Source: Prosopocoilus inquinatus
Taxonomy: Eukaryota > Arthropoda > Insecta > Coleoptera > Lucanidae
Length of the DNA stretch: 64,000 nt
Direction: 5' to 3'
Assembly (NCBI GenBank): GCA_036172665.1
Contig: JAYKNF010000017.1
Coordinates: forward strand, 1,240,001-1,304,000
This document shows positions 13,768-28,300 of this stretch, piece after piece; position 1 is the first letter of the stretch, and each line of letters begins with the position of its first letter. The notes under the pieces are model-generated. The model searched no databases and had not been told where the DNA came from. It saw only the letters and a list, made by a program, of their open reading frames with translations. The translations under genes and the position numbers were made by a program.

Positions 13768-15406
13768 TGCGTGTTGTTTCATTTAAAACTATTTCCAGTT
13801 TCTGCTGCGTCCGAGAACTTCGTATCTCACTTCAGAGTTACTGGAGCCCATCCAAACGTCAAATAACATGATAGATGAGTAAGGATCGATTAGATACATC
13901 ACAGGAACAACGCTAATACGTGTTGTTTCGTTTAAAACTCTTTCCAGCTTCTGCTGCGTCCGAGAACTTCGTATCTCACTTCAGAGCTACTGGAGCCCAT
14001 CCAAACGTCAAATAACATAATAGATGAGTAAGGATCGATTAGATACATCACAGGAACAACGCTAATACGTGTTGTTTCGTTTAAAACTATTTCCAGCTTC
14101 TGCTGCGTCCAAAAACTTCGCATCTCACATCAGGGTTACTGAAGTTCATCCAAACGTCAAATAACATAATAGATAAGTAAGGATCGATTAGATACAGCAC
14201 AGGAGCAACGCTAATGCGTGTTGTTTCATTTAAAACTATTTCCAGCTTCTGCTGCGTCCGAGAACTTCGTATCTCACATCAGAGTTACTGGTGTCCACCG
14301 AAACGTCAAATAACATGATAGATAAGTAAGGATCGATTAGATACATCACAGGAACAACGCTAATGCGTATTGTTTCGTTTAAAACTATTTCCAGCTACTC
14401 CTGTGTCCGAAAATTTCGTATCTCACATCAGAGTTACTGGAGTCCATCCAAACGTCAAATAACATGATAGATGAGTAAGGATCGATTAGATACATCACAG
14501 GAACAACGCTAATACGTGTTGTTTCGTTTAAAACTATTTCCAGCTCCTGCTGCGTCCAAAAACTTCGTATCTCACATCAGAGCTACTAGAGTCCATCGAA
14601 ACGTCAAATAACATGATAGATGAGTAAGGATCGATTAGATACATCACAGGAACAACGCTAATACGTGTTGTTTCGTTCAAAACTATTTCCGGCTTCTGCT
14701 GCGTTCGAAAATTTCGTATCTCACATCATAGTTACTGGTGTCCATCGAAACGTCAAATAACATAGTAGATAAGTAAGGATCGATTAGATACATCACAGGA
14801 ACAACGCTAATACGTGTTGTTTCGTTCAAAAGTATTTCCAGCTTCTGCTGCGTCCGAAAACTTCGTATCTCACATCAAAGTCACTGGAGTCCACCGAAAC
14901 GTCAAATAACATGATAGATAAGTAAGGATCGATTAGATACATCACAGGAACAACGCTAATGCGTATTGTTTCGTTTAAAATTATTTCCAGCTCCTCCTGT
15001 GTCCGAAAACTTCGTATCTCACATCAGAGTTACTAGAGCCCATCGAAACGTCAAATATCATGATAGATAAGTAAGGATCGATTAGATACATCACAGGAAC
15101 AACGCTAATGCGTGTTGTTTCATTTAAAACTATTTCCAGCTTCTACTGCGTCCGAGAACTTCGTATCTCACATCAGAGTTACTAGAGCCCATCCAAACGT
15201 CAAATAACATGATAGATAAGTAAGGATCGATTAGATACATCACAGGAACAACGCTATTGCGTGTTGTTTCATTTAAAACTATTTCCAGCTTCTACTGCGT
15301 CCGAGAACTTCGTATCTCACATCAGAGTTACTAGAGTCCATCCAAACGTCAAATAACATGATAGATGAGTAAGGATCGATTAGATACATCACAGGAACAA
15401 CGCTAA
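13768..15406 (+). repeat. 11-monomer duplicated block, copy 1
   Basis: A 1,639-bp unit (11 x 149) repeated immediately downstream. Shared markers are CAGCTACTCCTGTG, GCACAGGAGCAACG, TCATCAAAGTCACTGG-type monomers and GCTATTGCGTG. Confidence 0.8.
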
Positions 15407-17045
15407 TGCGTGTTGTTTCATTTAAAACTATTTCCAGTTTCTGCTGCGTCCGAGAACTTCGTATCTCACTTCAGAGTTACTGGAGCCCATCCAAACGTCA
15501 AATAACATGATAGATGAGTAAGGATCGATTAGATACATCACAGGAACAACGCTAATACGTGTTGTTTCGTTTAAAACTCTTTCCAGCTTCTGCTGCGTCC
15601 GAGAACTTCGTATCTCACTTCAGAGCTACTGGAGCCCATCCAAACGTCAAATAACATGATAGATGAGTAAGGATCGATTAGATACATCACAGGAACAACG
15701 CTAATACGTGTTGTTTCGTTTAAAACTATTTCCAGCTTCTGCTGCGTCCAAAAACTTCGCATCTCACATCAGGGTTACTGAAGTTCATCCAAACGTCAAA
15801 TAACATAATAGATAAGTAAGGATCGATTAGATACAGCACAGGAGCAACGCTAATGCGTGTTGTTTCATTTAAAACTATTTCCAGCTTCTGCTGCGTCCGA
15901 GAACTTCGTATCTCACATCAGAGTTACTGGTGTCCACCGAAACGTCAAATAACATGATAGATAAGTAAGGATCGATTAGATACATCACAGGAACAACGCT
16001 AATGCGTATTGTTTCGTTTAAAACTATTTCCAGCTACTCCTGTGTCCGAAAATTTCGTATCTCACATCAGAGTTACTGGAGTCCATCCAAACGTCAAATA
16101 ACATGATAGATGAGTAAGGATCGATTAGATACATCACAGGAACAACGCTAATACGTGTTGTTTCGTTTAAAACTATTTCCAGCTCCTGCTGCGTCCAAAA
16201 ACTTCGTATCTCACATCAGAGCTACTAGAGTCCATCGAAACGTCAAATAACATGATAGATGAGTAAGGATCGATTAGATACATCACAGGAACAACGCTAA
16301 TACGTGTTGTTTCGTTCAAAACTATTTCCGGCTTCTGCTGCGTTCGAAAATTTCGTATCTCACATCATAGTTACTGGTGTCCATCGAAACGTCAAATAAC
16401 ATAGTAGATAAGTAAGGATCGATTAGATACATCACAGGAACAACGCTAATACGTGTTGTTTCGTTCAAAAGTATTTCCAGCTTCTGCTGCGTCCGAAAAC
16501 TTCGTATCTCACATCAAAGTCACTGGAGTCCACCGAAACGTCAAATAACATGATAGATAAGTAAGGATCGATTAGATACATCACAGGAACAACGCTAATG
16601 CGTATTGTTTCGTTTAAAATTATTTCCAGCTCCTCCTGTGTCCGAAAACTTCGTATCTCACATCAGAGTTACTAGAGCCCATCGAAACGTCAAATATCAT
16701 GATAGATAAGTAAGGATCGATTAGATACATCACAGGAACAACGCTAATGCGTGTTGTTTCATTTAAAACTATTTCCAGCTTCTACTGCGTCCGAGAACTT
16801 CGTATCTCACATCAGAGTTACTAGAGCCCATCCAAACGTCAAATAACATGATAGATAAGTAAGGATCGATTAGATACATCACAGGAACAACGCTATTGCG
16901 TGTTGTTTCATTTAAAACTATTTCCAGCTTCTACTGCGTCCGAGAACTTCGTATCTCACATCAGAGTTACTAGAGTCCATCCAAACGTCAAATAACATGA
17001 TAGATGAGTAAGGATCGATTAGATACATCACAGGAACAACGCTAA
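15407..17045 (+). repeat. 11-monomer duplicated block, copy 2
   Basis: Tandem partner of 13768-15406 with offset 1,639 bp. CAGCTACTCCTGTG is at about 16031 here and 14392 in copy 1. Homology ends at about 17046, where this copy reads CTAATACGTG against CTAATGCGTG. Confidence 0.8.
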
Positions 17046-19692
17046 TACGTGTTGTTTCGTTTAAAACTATTTCCAGCTCCTGCTGCGTCCAAAAACTTCT
17101 TATCTCACATCAGAGTTACTAGAGTCCATCGAAACGTCAAATAACATGATAGATAAGTAAGGATCGATTAGATACTTCACAGGAACAACGCTAATGCGTG
17201 TTGTTTCATTTAAAACTATTTCCAGTTTCTGCTGCGTCCGAGAACTTCGTATCTCACATCAGAGTTACTAGAGTCCATCGAAACGTCAAATAACATGATA
17301 GATAAGTAAGGATCGATTAGATACATCACAGGAACAACGCTAATACGTGTTGTTTCGTTCAAAACTATTTTCAGCTTCTGCTGCGTCCGAAAACTTTGTA
17401 TCTCACTTCAGAGTTACTGGAGCCCATCCAAACGTCAAATAACATGATAGATGAGTAAGGATCGATTATATACATCACAGGAACAACGCTAATAGGTGTT
17501 GTTTCGTTTAAAACTCTTTCCAGCTTCTGCTGCGTCCGAATACTTCGTATCTCACTTCAGAGCTACTGGAGCCCATCCAAACGTCAAATAACATGATAGA
17601 TGAGTAAGGATCGATTAGATACATCACAGGAACAACGCCAATACGTGTTGTTTCGTTTAAAACTATTTCCAGCTTCTGCTGCGTCCAAAAACTTCGTATC
17701 TCACATCAGAGTTACTGGAGTCCACCGAAACGTCAAATAACATGATAGATAAGTAAGGATCGATTAGATACATCACAGGAACAACGCTAATGCGTATTGT
17801 TTCGTTAAAAACTATTTCCAGCTCTTCCTGTGTCCGAAAACTTCGTATCTCACATCAGAGTTACTAGAGCCCATCGAAACGTCAAATATCATGATAGATA
17901 AGTAAGGATCGATTAGATACATCACAGGAACAACGCTAATGCGTGTTGTTTCGTTTAAAACTATTTCCAGCTTCAGCTGCGTCCGAAAACTTCGTATCTC
18001 ACTTCAGAGTTACTGGAGCCCATTCAAACGCCAAATAACATGATAGATGAGTAAGGATCGATTAGATACATCACAGGAACAAAGCTAATACGTGTTGTTT
18101 CGTTTAAAACTATTTCCAGCTCCTCCTGTATCCGAAAACTTCGTATCTCACATCAGGGATACTGGAGTCCATCCAAACGTCAAATAACATGATAGATAGG
18201 TAAGGATCGATTAGATACAGCACAAGAACAACGCTAATGCGTGTTGTTTCGTTCAAAACTATTTCCAGCTTGTGCTGCGTCCGAGTACATCGTATCTCAC
18301 ATCAGAGTTACTAGAGTCCATCGAAACGTCAAATTACATGATAGATAGGTAAGGATCGATTAGATACAGCACAAGAACAACGCTATTGCGTGTTGTTTCG
18401 TTCAAAACTATTTCCAGCTTGTGCTGCGTCCGAGTACTTCGTATCTCACATCAGAGTTACTAGAGTCCATCGAAACGCCAAATAACATGATAGAAGAGTA
18501 AGGATCGATTAGATACATCACAGGAACAACGCTAATACGTGTTGTTTCGTTTAAAACTCTTTCCAGCTTCTGCTGCGTCCGAAAACTTCGTATCTCACTT
18601 CAGAGCTACTGGAGCCCATCCAAACGTCAAATAACATGATAGATGAGTAAGGATCGATTAGATACATCACAGGAACAACGCTAATACGTGTTGTTTCGTT
18701 CAAAACTATTTCCAGCTTGTGCTGCGTCCGAGTACATCGTATCTCACATCAGAGTTACTAGAGTCCATCGAAACGTCAAATAACATGATAGATAGGTAAG
18801 GATCGATTAGATACAGCACAAGAACAACGCTAATGCGTCTTGTTTCGTTCAAAACTATTTCCAGCTTGTGCTGCGTCCGAGTACTTCGTATCTCACATCA
18901 GCGTTACTAGAGTCCATCGAAACGAAAAATAACATGATAGATGAGTAAGGATCGATTAGATACATCACAGGAACAACGCTAATACGTGTTGTTTCGTTTA
19001 AAACTATTTCCAGCTTCTGCTGCGTCCGAAAACTTCGTATCTCACTTCAGAGCTACTGGAGCCCATCCAAACGTCAAATAACATGATAGATGAGTAAGGA
19101 TCGATTAGATACATCACAGGAACAACGCTAATACGTGTTGTTTCGTTCAAAACTATTTCCAGCTTGTGCTGCGTCCGAGTACATCGTATCTCACATCAGA
19201 GTTACTAGAGTCCATCGAAACGTCAAATAACATGATAGATAGGTAAGGATCGATTAGATACAGCACAAGAACAACGCTAATGCGTCTTGTTTCGTTCAAA
19301 ACTATTTCCAGCTTGTGCTGCGTCCGAGTACTTCGTATCTCACATCAGAGTTACTAGAGCCCATCCAAACGTCAAATAACATGATAGATGAGTAAGGATC
19401 GATTAGATACATCACAGGAACAACGCTAATACGTGTTGTTTCGTTTAAAACTATTTCCAGCTTCTGCTGCGTCCAAAAACTTCGTATCTCACATCAGAGT
19501 TACTGGAGTCCACCGAAACGTCAAATAACATGATAGATAAGTAAGGATCGATTAGATACATCACAGGAACAACGCTAACGCGTGTTGTTTCGTTTAAAAC
19601 TATTTCCGGCTTCTCCTGTGTCCGAAAACTTCGTATCTCACATCAGAGTTACTAGAGCCCATCGAAACGTCAAATATCATGATAGATAAGTA

Positions 19693-19728
19693 GTCCATCG
19701 AAACGTCAAATAACATGATAGATGAGTA
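19693..19728 (+). repeat. 36-bp out-of-register satellite segment, copy 1
   Basis: Here a monomer runs to GATAGATAAGTA and then jumps back to GTCCATCGAAAC, so 36 bp of monomer sequence appears twice and the array register shifts by 36. The two successive copies are not identical: GCCCATCG then GTCCATCG, AATATCATG then AATAACATG, GATAAG then GATGAG. They therefore come from different monomer variants, which points to an unequal exchange between non-equivalent monomers rather than simple slippage. Confidence 0.9.
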
Positions 19729-21234
19729 AGAATCGATTAGATACATCACAGGAACAACGCTAATACGTGTTGTTTCGTTTAAAACTATTTCCGGCTTCTG
19801 CTGCGTTCGAAAATTTCGTATCTCACATCATAGTTACTGGTGTCCATCGAAACGTCAAATAATATGATAGATGAATAAGGATCGATTAGATACAGCACAG
19901 GAGCAACGCTAATGCGTGTTGTTTCATTTAAAACTATTTCCAGCTTCTGCTGCGTCCGAGAACTTCGTATCTCACATCAGAGTTACTGGAGTCCACCGAA
20001 ACGTCAAATAACATGATAGATAAGTAAGGATCGATTAGATACATCACAGGAACAACGCTAATGCGTATTGTTTCGTTTAAAACTATTTCCAGCTCCTCCT
20101 GTGTCCGAAAATTTCGTATCTCACATCAGAGTTACTGGAGTCCATCCAAACGTCAAATAACATGATAGATGAGTAAGGATCGATTAGATACATCACAGGA
20201 ACAACGCTAATACGTGTTGTTTCGTTTAAAACTATTTCCAGCTTCTGCTGCGTCCAAAAACTTCGTATCTCACATCAGAGTTACTGGAGTCCACCGAAAC
20301 GTCAAATAACATGATAGATAAATAAGGATCGATTAGATACATCACAGGAACAACGCTAATGCGTATTGTTTCGTTAAAAACTATTTCCAGCTCTTCCTGT
20401 GTCCGAAAACTTCGTATCTCACATCAGAGTTACTAGAGCCCATCGAAACGTCAAATATCATGATAGATAAGTAAGGATCGATTAGATACATCACAGGAAC
20501 AACGCTAATGCGTGTTGTTTCGTTTAAAACTATTTCCAGCTTCAGCTGCGTCCGAAAACTTCGTATCTCACTTCAGAGTTACTGGAGCCCATTCAAACGC
20601 CAAATAACATGATAGATGAGTAAGGATCGATTAGATACATCACAGGAACAAAGCTAATACGTGTTGTTTCGTTTAAAACTATTTCCAGCTCCTCCTGTAT
20701 CCGAAAACTTCGTATCTCACATCAGGGATACTGGAGTCCATCCAAACGTCAAATAACATGATAGATAGGTAAGGATCGATTAGATACAGCACAAGAACAA
20801 CGCTAATGCGTGTTGTTTCGTTCAAAACTATTTCCAGCTTGTGCTGCGTCCGAGTACATCGTATCTCACATCAGAGTTACTAGAGTCCATCGAAACGTCA
20901 AATTACATGATAGATAGGTAAGGATCGATTAGATACAGCACAAGAACAACGCTATTGCGTGTTGTTTCGTTCAAAACTATTTCCAGCTCTTCCTGTGTCC
21001 GAAAACTTCGTATCTCACATCAGAGTTACTGGAGTCCACCGAAACGTCAAATAACATGATAGATGAGTAAGGATCGATTAGATACATCACAGGAACAACG
21101 CTAATACGTGTTGTTTCGTTTAAAACTATTTCCAGCTCCTCCTGTATCTGAAAACTTCGTATCTCACATCAGGGATACTGGAGTCCATCCAAACGTCAAA
21201 TAACATGATAGATAGGTAAGGATCGATTAGATAC

Positions 21235-24200
21235 AGCACAGGAACAACGCTAATGCGTGTTGTTTCGTTTAAAACTATTTCCAGCTTCAGCTGCGACCGA
21301 AAACTTCGTATCTCACTTCAGAGTTACTGGAACCCATCCAAACGTCAAATAACATGATAGATGAGTAAGGATCGATTAGATACATCACAGGAACAACGCT
21401 AATACGTGTTGTTTCGTTTAAAACTATTTCCAGCTCCTCCTGTATCTGAAAACTTCGTATCTCACATCAGGGATACTGGAGTCCATCCAAACGTCAAATA
21501 ACATGATAGATAGGTAAGGATCGATTAGATACAGCACAAGAACAACGCTAATGCGTGTTGTTTCGTTCAAAACTATTTCCAGCTTCTGCTGCGTCCGAGA
21601 ACTTCGTATCTCACATCAGAGTTACTAGAGTCCATCGAAACGCCAAATAACATGATAGATGAGTAAGGATCGATTAGATACATCACAAGAACAACGCTAA
21701 TGCGTGTTGTTTCGTTTAAAACTATTTCCGGCTTCTGCTGCGTCCGAAAATTTAGTATCTCACATCATAGTTACTGGTGTATATCGAAACGTCAAATAAC
21801 ATAGTAGATAAGTAAGGATCGATTAGATACATCACAGGAACAACGCTAATACGTGTTGTTTCGTTCAAAACTATTTCCAGCTTCTGCTGCGTCCGAAAAC
21901 TTTGTATCTCACATCAGAGTTACTGGAGCCCATCCAAACGTTAAATAACATGATAGATGAGTAAGGATCGATTAGATACATCACAGGAATAACGCTAATA
22001 CGTGTTGTTTCGTTTAAAACTATTTCCAGCTCCTGCTGCGTCCAAAAACTTCGTATCTCACATCAGAGTTACTAGAGTCCATCCAAACGTCAAATAACAT
22101 GATGGATAAGTAAGGATCGATTAGATACATCACAGGAACAACGCTAACGCGTGTTGTTTCGTTTAAAACTATTTCCGGCTTCTGCTGCGTTCGAAAATTT
22201 CGTATCTCACATCATAGTTACTGGTGTCCATCGAAACGTCAAATAACATAGTAGATAAGTAAGGATCGATTAGATACATCACAGGAACAACGCTAATACG
22301 TGTTGTTTCGTTCAAAACTATTTCCAGCTTCTACTGCGTCCGAGAACTTCGTATCTCACTTCAGAGTTGCTGGAGCCCATCCAAACGTAAAATAACATGA
22401 TAGATAAGTAAGGATCGATTAGATACATCACAGGAACAACGCTAATGCGTGTTGTTTCATTTAAAACTATTTCCGGCTTCTGCTGCGTCTGAAAATTAAG
22501 TACCTCACATCATAGTTACTGGTGTCCATCGAAACGTCAAATAACATAGTAGATAAGTAAGGATCGATTAGATACATCACAGGAACAACGCTAATACGTG
22601 TTGTTTCGTTTAAAACTATTTCCAGCTTCAGCTGCGTCCGAAAACTTCGTATCTCACTTCAGAGTTACTGGAGCCCATCCAAACATCAAATAACATGATA
22701 GAAGAGTAAGGATCGATTAGATACATCACAGGAACAACTCTAATACGTGTTGTTTGGTTTAAAACTATTTCCAGCTCCTCCTGTATCCGAAAACTTCGTA
22801 TCTCACATCAGGGATACTGGAGTCCATCCAAACGTCAAATAACATGATAGATGAGTAAGGATCGATTAGATACATCACAGGAACAACGCTAATGCGTGTT
22901 GTTTCATTTAAAACTATTTCCAGTTTCTGCTGCGTCCGAGAACTTCGTATCTCACTTCAGAGTTACTGGAGCCCATCCAAACGTCAAATAACATGATAGA
23001 TGAGTAAGGATCGATTAGATACATCACAGGAACAACGCTAATACGTGTTGTTTCGTTTAAAACTATTTCCAGCTTCTGCTGCGTCCAAAAACTTCGCATC
23101 TCACATCAGGGTTACTGAAGTTCATCCAAACGTCAAATAACATAATAGATAAGTAAGGATCGATTAGATACAGCACAGGAGCAACGCTAATGCGTGTTGT
23201 TTCGTTTAAAACTATTTCCAGCTCCTCCTGTGTCCGAAAATTTCGTATCTAACATCAGAGTTACTGGAGTCCATCCAAACGTCAAATAACATGATAGATG
23301 AGTAAGGATCGATTAGATACATCACAGGAACAACGCTAATGCGTATTGTTTCGTTTAAAACTATTTCCAGCTCCTCCTGTGTCCGAAAATTTCGTATCTC
23401 ACATCAGAGTTACTGGAGTCCATCCAAACGTCAAATAACATGATAGATGAGTAAGGATCGATTAGATACATCACAGGAACAACGCTAATACGTGTTGTTT
23501 CGTTTAAAACTATTTCCAGCTCCTGCTGCGTCCAAAAACTTCGTATCTCACATCAGAGCTACTAGAGTCCATCGAAACGTCAAATAACATGATAGATGAA
23601 TAAGGATCGATTAGATACATCACAGGAACAACGCTAATACGTGTTGTTTCGTTTAAAACTATTTCCGGCTTCTGCTGCGTTCGAAAATTTCGTATCTCAC
23701 ATCATAGTTACTGGTGTCCATCGAAACGTCAAATAACATAGTAGATAAGTAAGGATCGATTAGATACATCACAGGAACAACGCTAATACGTGTTGTTTCG
23801 TTCAAAAGTATTTCCAGCTTCTGCTGCGTCCGAAAACTTCGTATCTCACTTCAGAGTTGCTGGAGCCCATCCAAACGTCAAATAACATGATAGATAAGTA
23901 AGGATCGATTAGATACATCACAGGAACAACGCTAATGCGTATTGTTTCATTTAAAACTATTTCCAGCTTCTACTGCGTCCGAGAACTTCGTATCTCACAT
24001 CAGAGTTACTAGAGTCCATCGAAACGTCAGATAACATGATAGATAAGTAAGGATCGATTAGATACATCACAGGAACAACGCTAATACGTGTTGTTTCGTT
24101 CAAAACTATTTTCAGCTTCTGCTGTGTCCGAAAACTTCGTATCTCACTTCAGAGTTACTGGAGCCCATCCAAACGTCAAATAATATGATAGATGAGTAAG

Positions 24201-25344
24201 GATCGATTAGATACATCACAGGAACAACGCTAATACGTGTTGTTTCGTTTAAAACTATTTCCAGCTTCTGCTGCGTCCGAAAACTTCGTATCTCACTTCA
24301 GAGTTACTGGAGCGCATCCAAACGTCAAATAACATGATAGATGAGTATTGATCGATTAGATACATCACAGGAACAACGCTAATGCGTGTTGTTTCGTTGA
24401 AAACTATTTCCCGCTTCTGCTGCGTCTGAAAATTTCGTGTCTCACATTAGAGTTACTGGAGTCCATCGAAACGTCAAATAACATAGTAGCTAAGTAAGGA
24501 TCGATTAGATACATCACAGGAACAACGCTAATGCGTATTGTTTCGTTTAAAACTATTTCCAGCTCCTCCTGTGTCCGAAAATTTCGTATCTCACATCAGA
24601 GTTATTGGAGTCCATCCAAACGTCAAATAACATGATAGATGAGTAAGGATCGATTAGATACATCACAGGAACAACGCTAATACGTGTTGTTTCGTTTAAA
24701 ACTATTTCCAGCTCCTGCTGCGTCCAAAAACTTCGTATCTCACATCAGAGCTACTAGAGTCCATCGAAACGTCAAATAACATGATAGATAAGTAAGGATC
24801 GATTAGATACATCACAGGAACAACGCTAATGCGTGTTGTTTCATTTAAAACTATTTCCAGTTTCTGCTGCGTCCGAGAACTTCGTATCTCACTTCAGAGT
24901 TACTGGAGAACATCCAAACGTCAAATAACATGATAGATGAGTAAGGATCGATTAGATACATCACAGGAACAACGCTAATACGTGTTGTTTCGTTTAAAAC
25001 TCTTTCCAGCTTCTGCTGCGTCCGAGAACTTCGTATCTCACTTCAGAGCTACTGGAGCCCATCCAAACGTCAAATAACATGATAGATGAGTAAGGATCGA
25101 TTAGATACGTCACAGGAACAACGCTAATACGTGTTGTTTCGTTTAAAACTATTTCCAGCTTCTGCTGCGTCCAAAAACTTCGCATCTCACATCAGGGTTA
25201 CTGAAGTTCATCCAAACGTCAAATAACATAATAGATAAGTAAGGATCGATTAGATACAGCACAGGAGCAACGCTAATGCGTGTTGTTTCATTTAAAACTA
25301 TTTCCAGCTTCTGCTGCGTCCGAGAACTTCGTATCTCACATCAT
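21235..25344 (+). repeat. 4.1-kb satellite block, copy 2
   Basis: Partner of 7193-11302. Only scattered substitutions were noticed, for example TTTGGTTTAAA near 22754 where copy 1 has TTTCGTTTAAA, and TGGAGAACATCC near 24905 where copy 1 has TGGAGCCCATCC. Confidence 0.85.
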
Positions 25345-25379
25345 AGTTACTGGTGTCCATCGAAACGTCAAATAACATA

Positions 25380-28300
25380 GTAGATAAGTAAGGATCGATT
25401 AGATACATCACAGGAACAACGCTAATACGTGTTGTTTCGTTCAAAAGTATTTCCAGCTTCTGCTGCGTCCGAAAACTTCGTATCTCACATCAAAGTCACT
25501 GGAGTCCACCGAAACGTCAAATAACATGATAGATAAGTAAGGATCGATTAGATACATCACAGGAACAACGCTAATGCGTATTGTTTCGTTTAAAATTATT
25601 TCCAGCTCCTCCTGTGTCCGAAAACTTCGTATCTCACATCAGAGTTACTAGAGCCCATCGAAACGTCAAATATCATGATAGATAAGTAAGGATCGATTAG
25701 ATACATCACAGGAACAACGCTAATGCGTGTTGTTTCATTTAAAACTATTTCCAGCTTCTACTGCGTCCGAGAACTTCGTATCTCACATCAGAGTTACTAG
25801 AGTCCATCCAAACGTCAAATAACATGATAGATGAGTAAGGATCGATTAGATACATCACAGGAACAACGCTAATACGTGTTGTTTCGTTTAAAACTATTTC
25901 CAGCTCCTGCTGCGTCCAAAAACTTCGTATCTCACATCAGAGCTACCAGAGTCCATCGAAACGTCAAATAACATGATAGATGAGTAAGGATCGATTAGAT
26001 ACATCACAGGAACAACGCTAATACGTGTTGTTTCGTTCAAAACTATTTCCGGCTTCTGCTGCGTTCGAAAATTTCGTATCTCACATCATAGTTACTGGTG
26101 TCCATCGAAACGTCAAATAACATAGTAGATAAGTAAGGATCGATTAGATACATCACAGGAACAACGCTAATACGTGTTGTTTCGTTCAAAAGTATTTCCA
26201 GCTTCTGCTGCGTCCGAAAACTTCGTATCTCACATCAAAGTCACTGGAGTCCACCGAAACGTCAAATAACATGATAGATAAGTAAGGATCGATTAGATAC
26301 ATCACAGGAACAACGCTAATGCGTGTTGTTTCGTTTAAAACTATTTCCAGCTTCTGCTGCGTCCGAGAACTTCGTATCTCACTTCAGAGCTACTGGAGCC
26401 CATCCAAACGTCAAATAACATGATAGATGAGTAAGGATCGATTAGATACATCACAGGAACAACGCTAATACGTGTTGTTTCGTTTAAAACTATTTCCAGC
26501 TTCTGCTGCGTCCAAAAACTTCGCATCTCACATCAGGGTTACTGAAGTTCATCCAAACGTCAAATAACATAATAGATAAGTAAGGATCGATTAGATACAG
26601 CACAGGAGCAACGCTAATGCGTGTTGTTTCATTTAAAACTATTTCCAGCTTCTGCTGCGTCCGAGAACTTCGTATCTCACATCATAGTTACTGGTGTCCA
26701 TCGAAACGTCAAATAACATAGTAGATAAGTAAGGATCGATTAGATACATCACAGGAACAACGCTAATACGTGTTGTTTCGTTCAAAAGTATTTCCAGCTT
26801 CTGCTGCGTCCGAAAACTTCGTATCTCACATCAAAGTCACTGGAGTCCACCGAAACGTCAAATAACATGATAGATAAGTAAGGATCGATTAGATACATCA
26901 CAGGAACAACGCTAATGCGTGTTGTTTCGTTTAAAACTATTTCCAGCTTCTGCTGCGTCCGAGAACTTCGTATCTCACTTCAGAGCTACTGGAGCCCATC
27001 CAAACGTCAAATAACATGATAGATGAGTAAGGATCGATTAGATACATCACAGGAACAACGCTAATACGTGTTGTTTCGTTTAAAACTATTTCCAGCTCCT
27101 GCTGCGTCCAAAAACTTCGTATCTCACATCAGAGCTACCAGAGTCCATCGAAACGTCAAATAACATGATAGATGAGTAAGGATCGATTAGATACATCACA
27201 GGAACAACGCTAATACGTGTTGTTTCGTTCAAAACTATTTCCGGCTTCTGCTGCGTTCGAAAATTTCGTATCTCACATCATAGTTACTGGTGTCCATCGA
27301 AACGTCAAATAACATAGTAGATAAGTAAGGATCGATTAGATACATCACAGGAACAACGCTAATACGTGTTGTTTCGTTCAAAAGTATTTCCAGCTTCTGC
27401 TGCGTCCGAAAACTTCGTATCTCACATCAAAGTCACTGGAGTCCACCGAAACGTCAAATAACATGATAGATAAGTAAGGATCGATTAGATACATCACAGG
27501 AACAACGCTAATGCGTGTTGTTTCGTTTAAAACTATTTCCAGCTTCTGCTGCGTCCGAGAACTTCGTATCTCACTTCAGAGCTACTGGAGCCCATCCAAA
27601 CGTCAAATAACATGATAGATGAGTAAGGATCGATTAGATACATCACAGGAACAACGCTAATACGTGTTGTTTCGTTTAAAACTATTTCCAGCTTCTGCTG
27701 CGTCCAAAAACTTCGCATCTCACATCAGGGTTACTGAAGTTCATCCAAACGTCAAATAACATAATAGATAAGTAAGGATCGATTAGATACAGCACAGGAG
27801 CAACGCTAATGCGTGTTGTTTCATTTAAAACTATTTCCAGCTTCTGCTGCGTCCGAGAACTTCGTATCTCACATCATAGTTACTGGTGTCCATCGAAACG
27901 TCAAATAACATAGTAGATAAGTAAGGATCGATTAGATACATCACAGGAACAACGCTAATACGTGTTGTTTCGTTCAAAAGTATTTCCAGCTTCTGCTGCG
28001 TCCGAAAACTTCGTATCTCACATCAAAGTCACTGGAGTCCACCGAAACGTCAAATAACATGATAGATAAGTAAGGATCGATTAGATACATCACAGGAACA
28101 ACGCTAATGCTTATTGTTTCGTTTAAAATTATTTCCAGCTCCTCCTGTGTCCGAAAATTTCGTATCTCACATCAGAGTTACTGGTGTCCACCGAAACGTC
28201 AAATAACATGATAGATAAGTAAGGATCGATTAGATACATCACAGGAACAACGCTAATGCGTATTGTTTCGTTTAAAACTATTTCCAGCTCCTCCTGTGTC

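Larger units (their letters stand above)
15407..20988 (+). repeat. 5.6-kb satellite block, copy 1 of a 34-kb distant pair
   Basis: It matches 49230-54960. The offset is 33,823 bp up to about 19.3 kb and 33,972 bp after it, because the distant copy has exactly one extra monomer. Shared features include the GATACTTCAC monomer, CAGCTTGTGCTGCGTCCGAGTAC monomers, CATCAGCGTTACT, GAAACGAAAAATAAC and the 36-bp junction. Confidence 0.85.
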
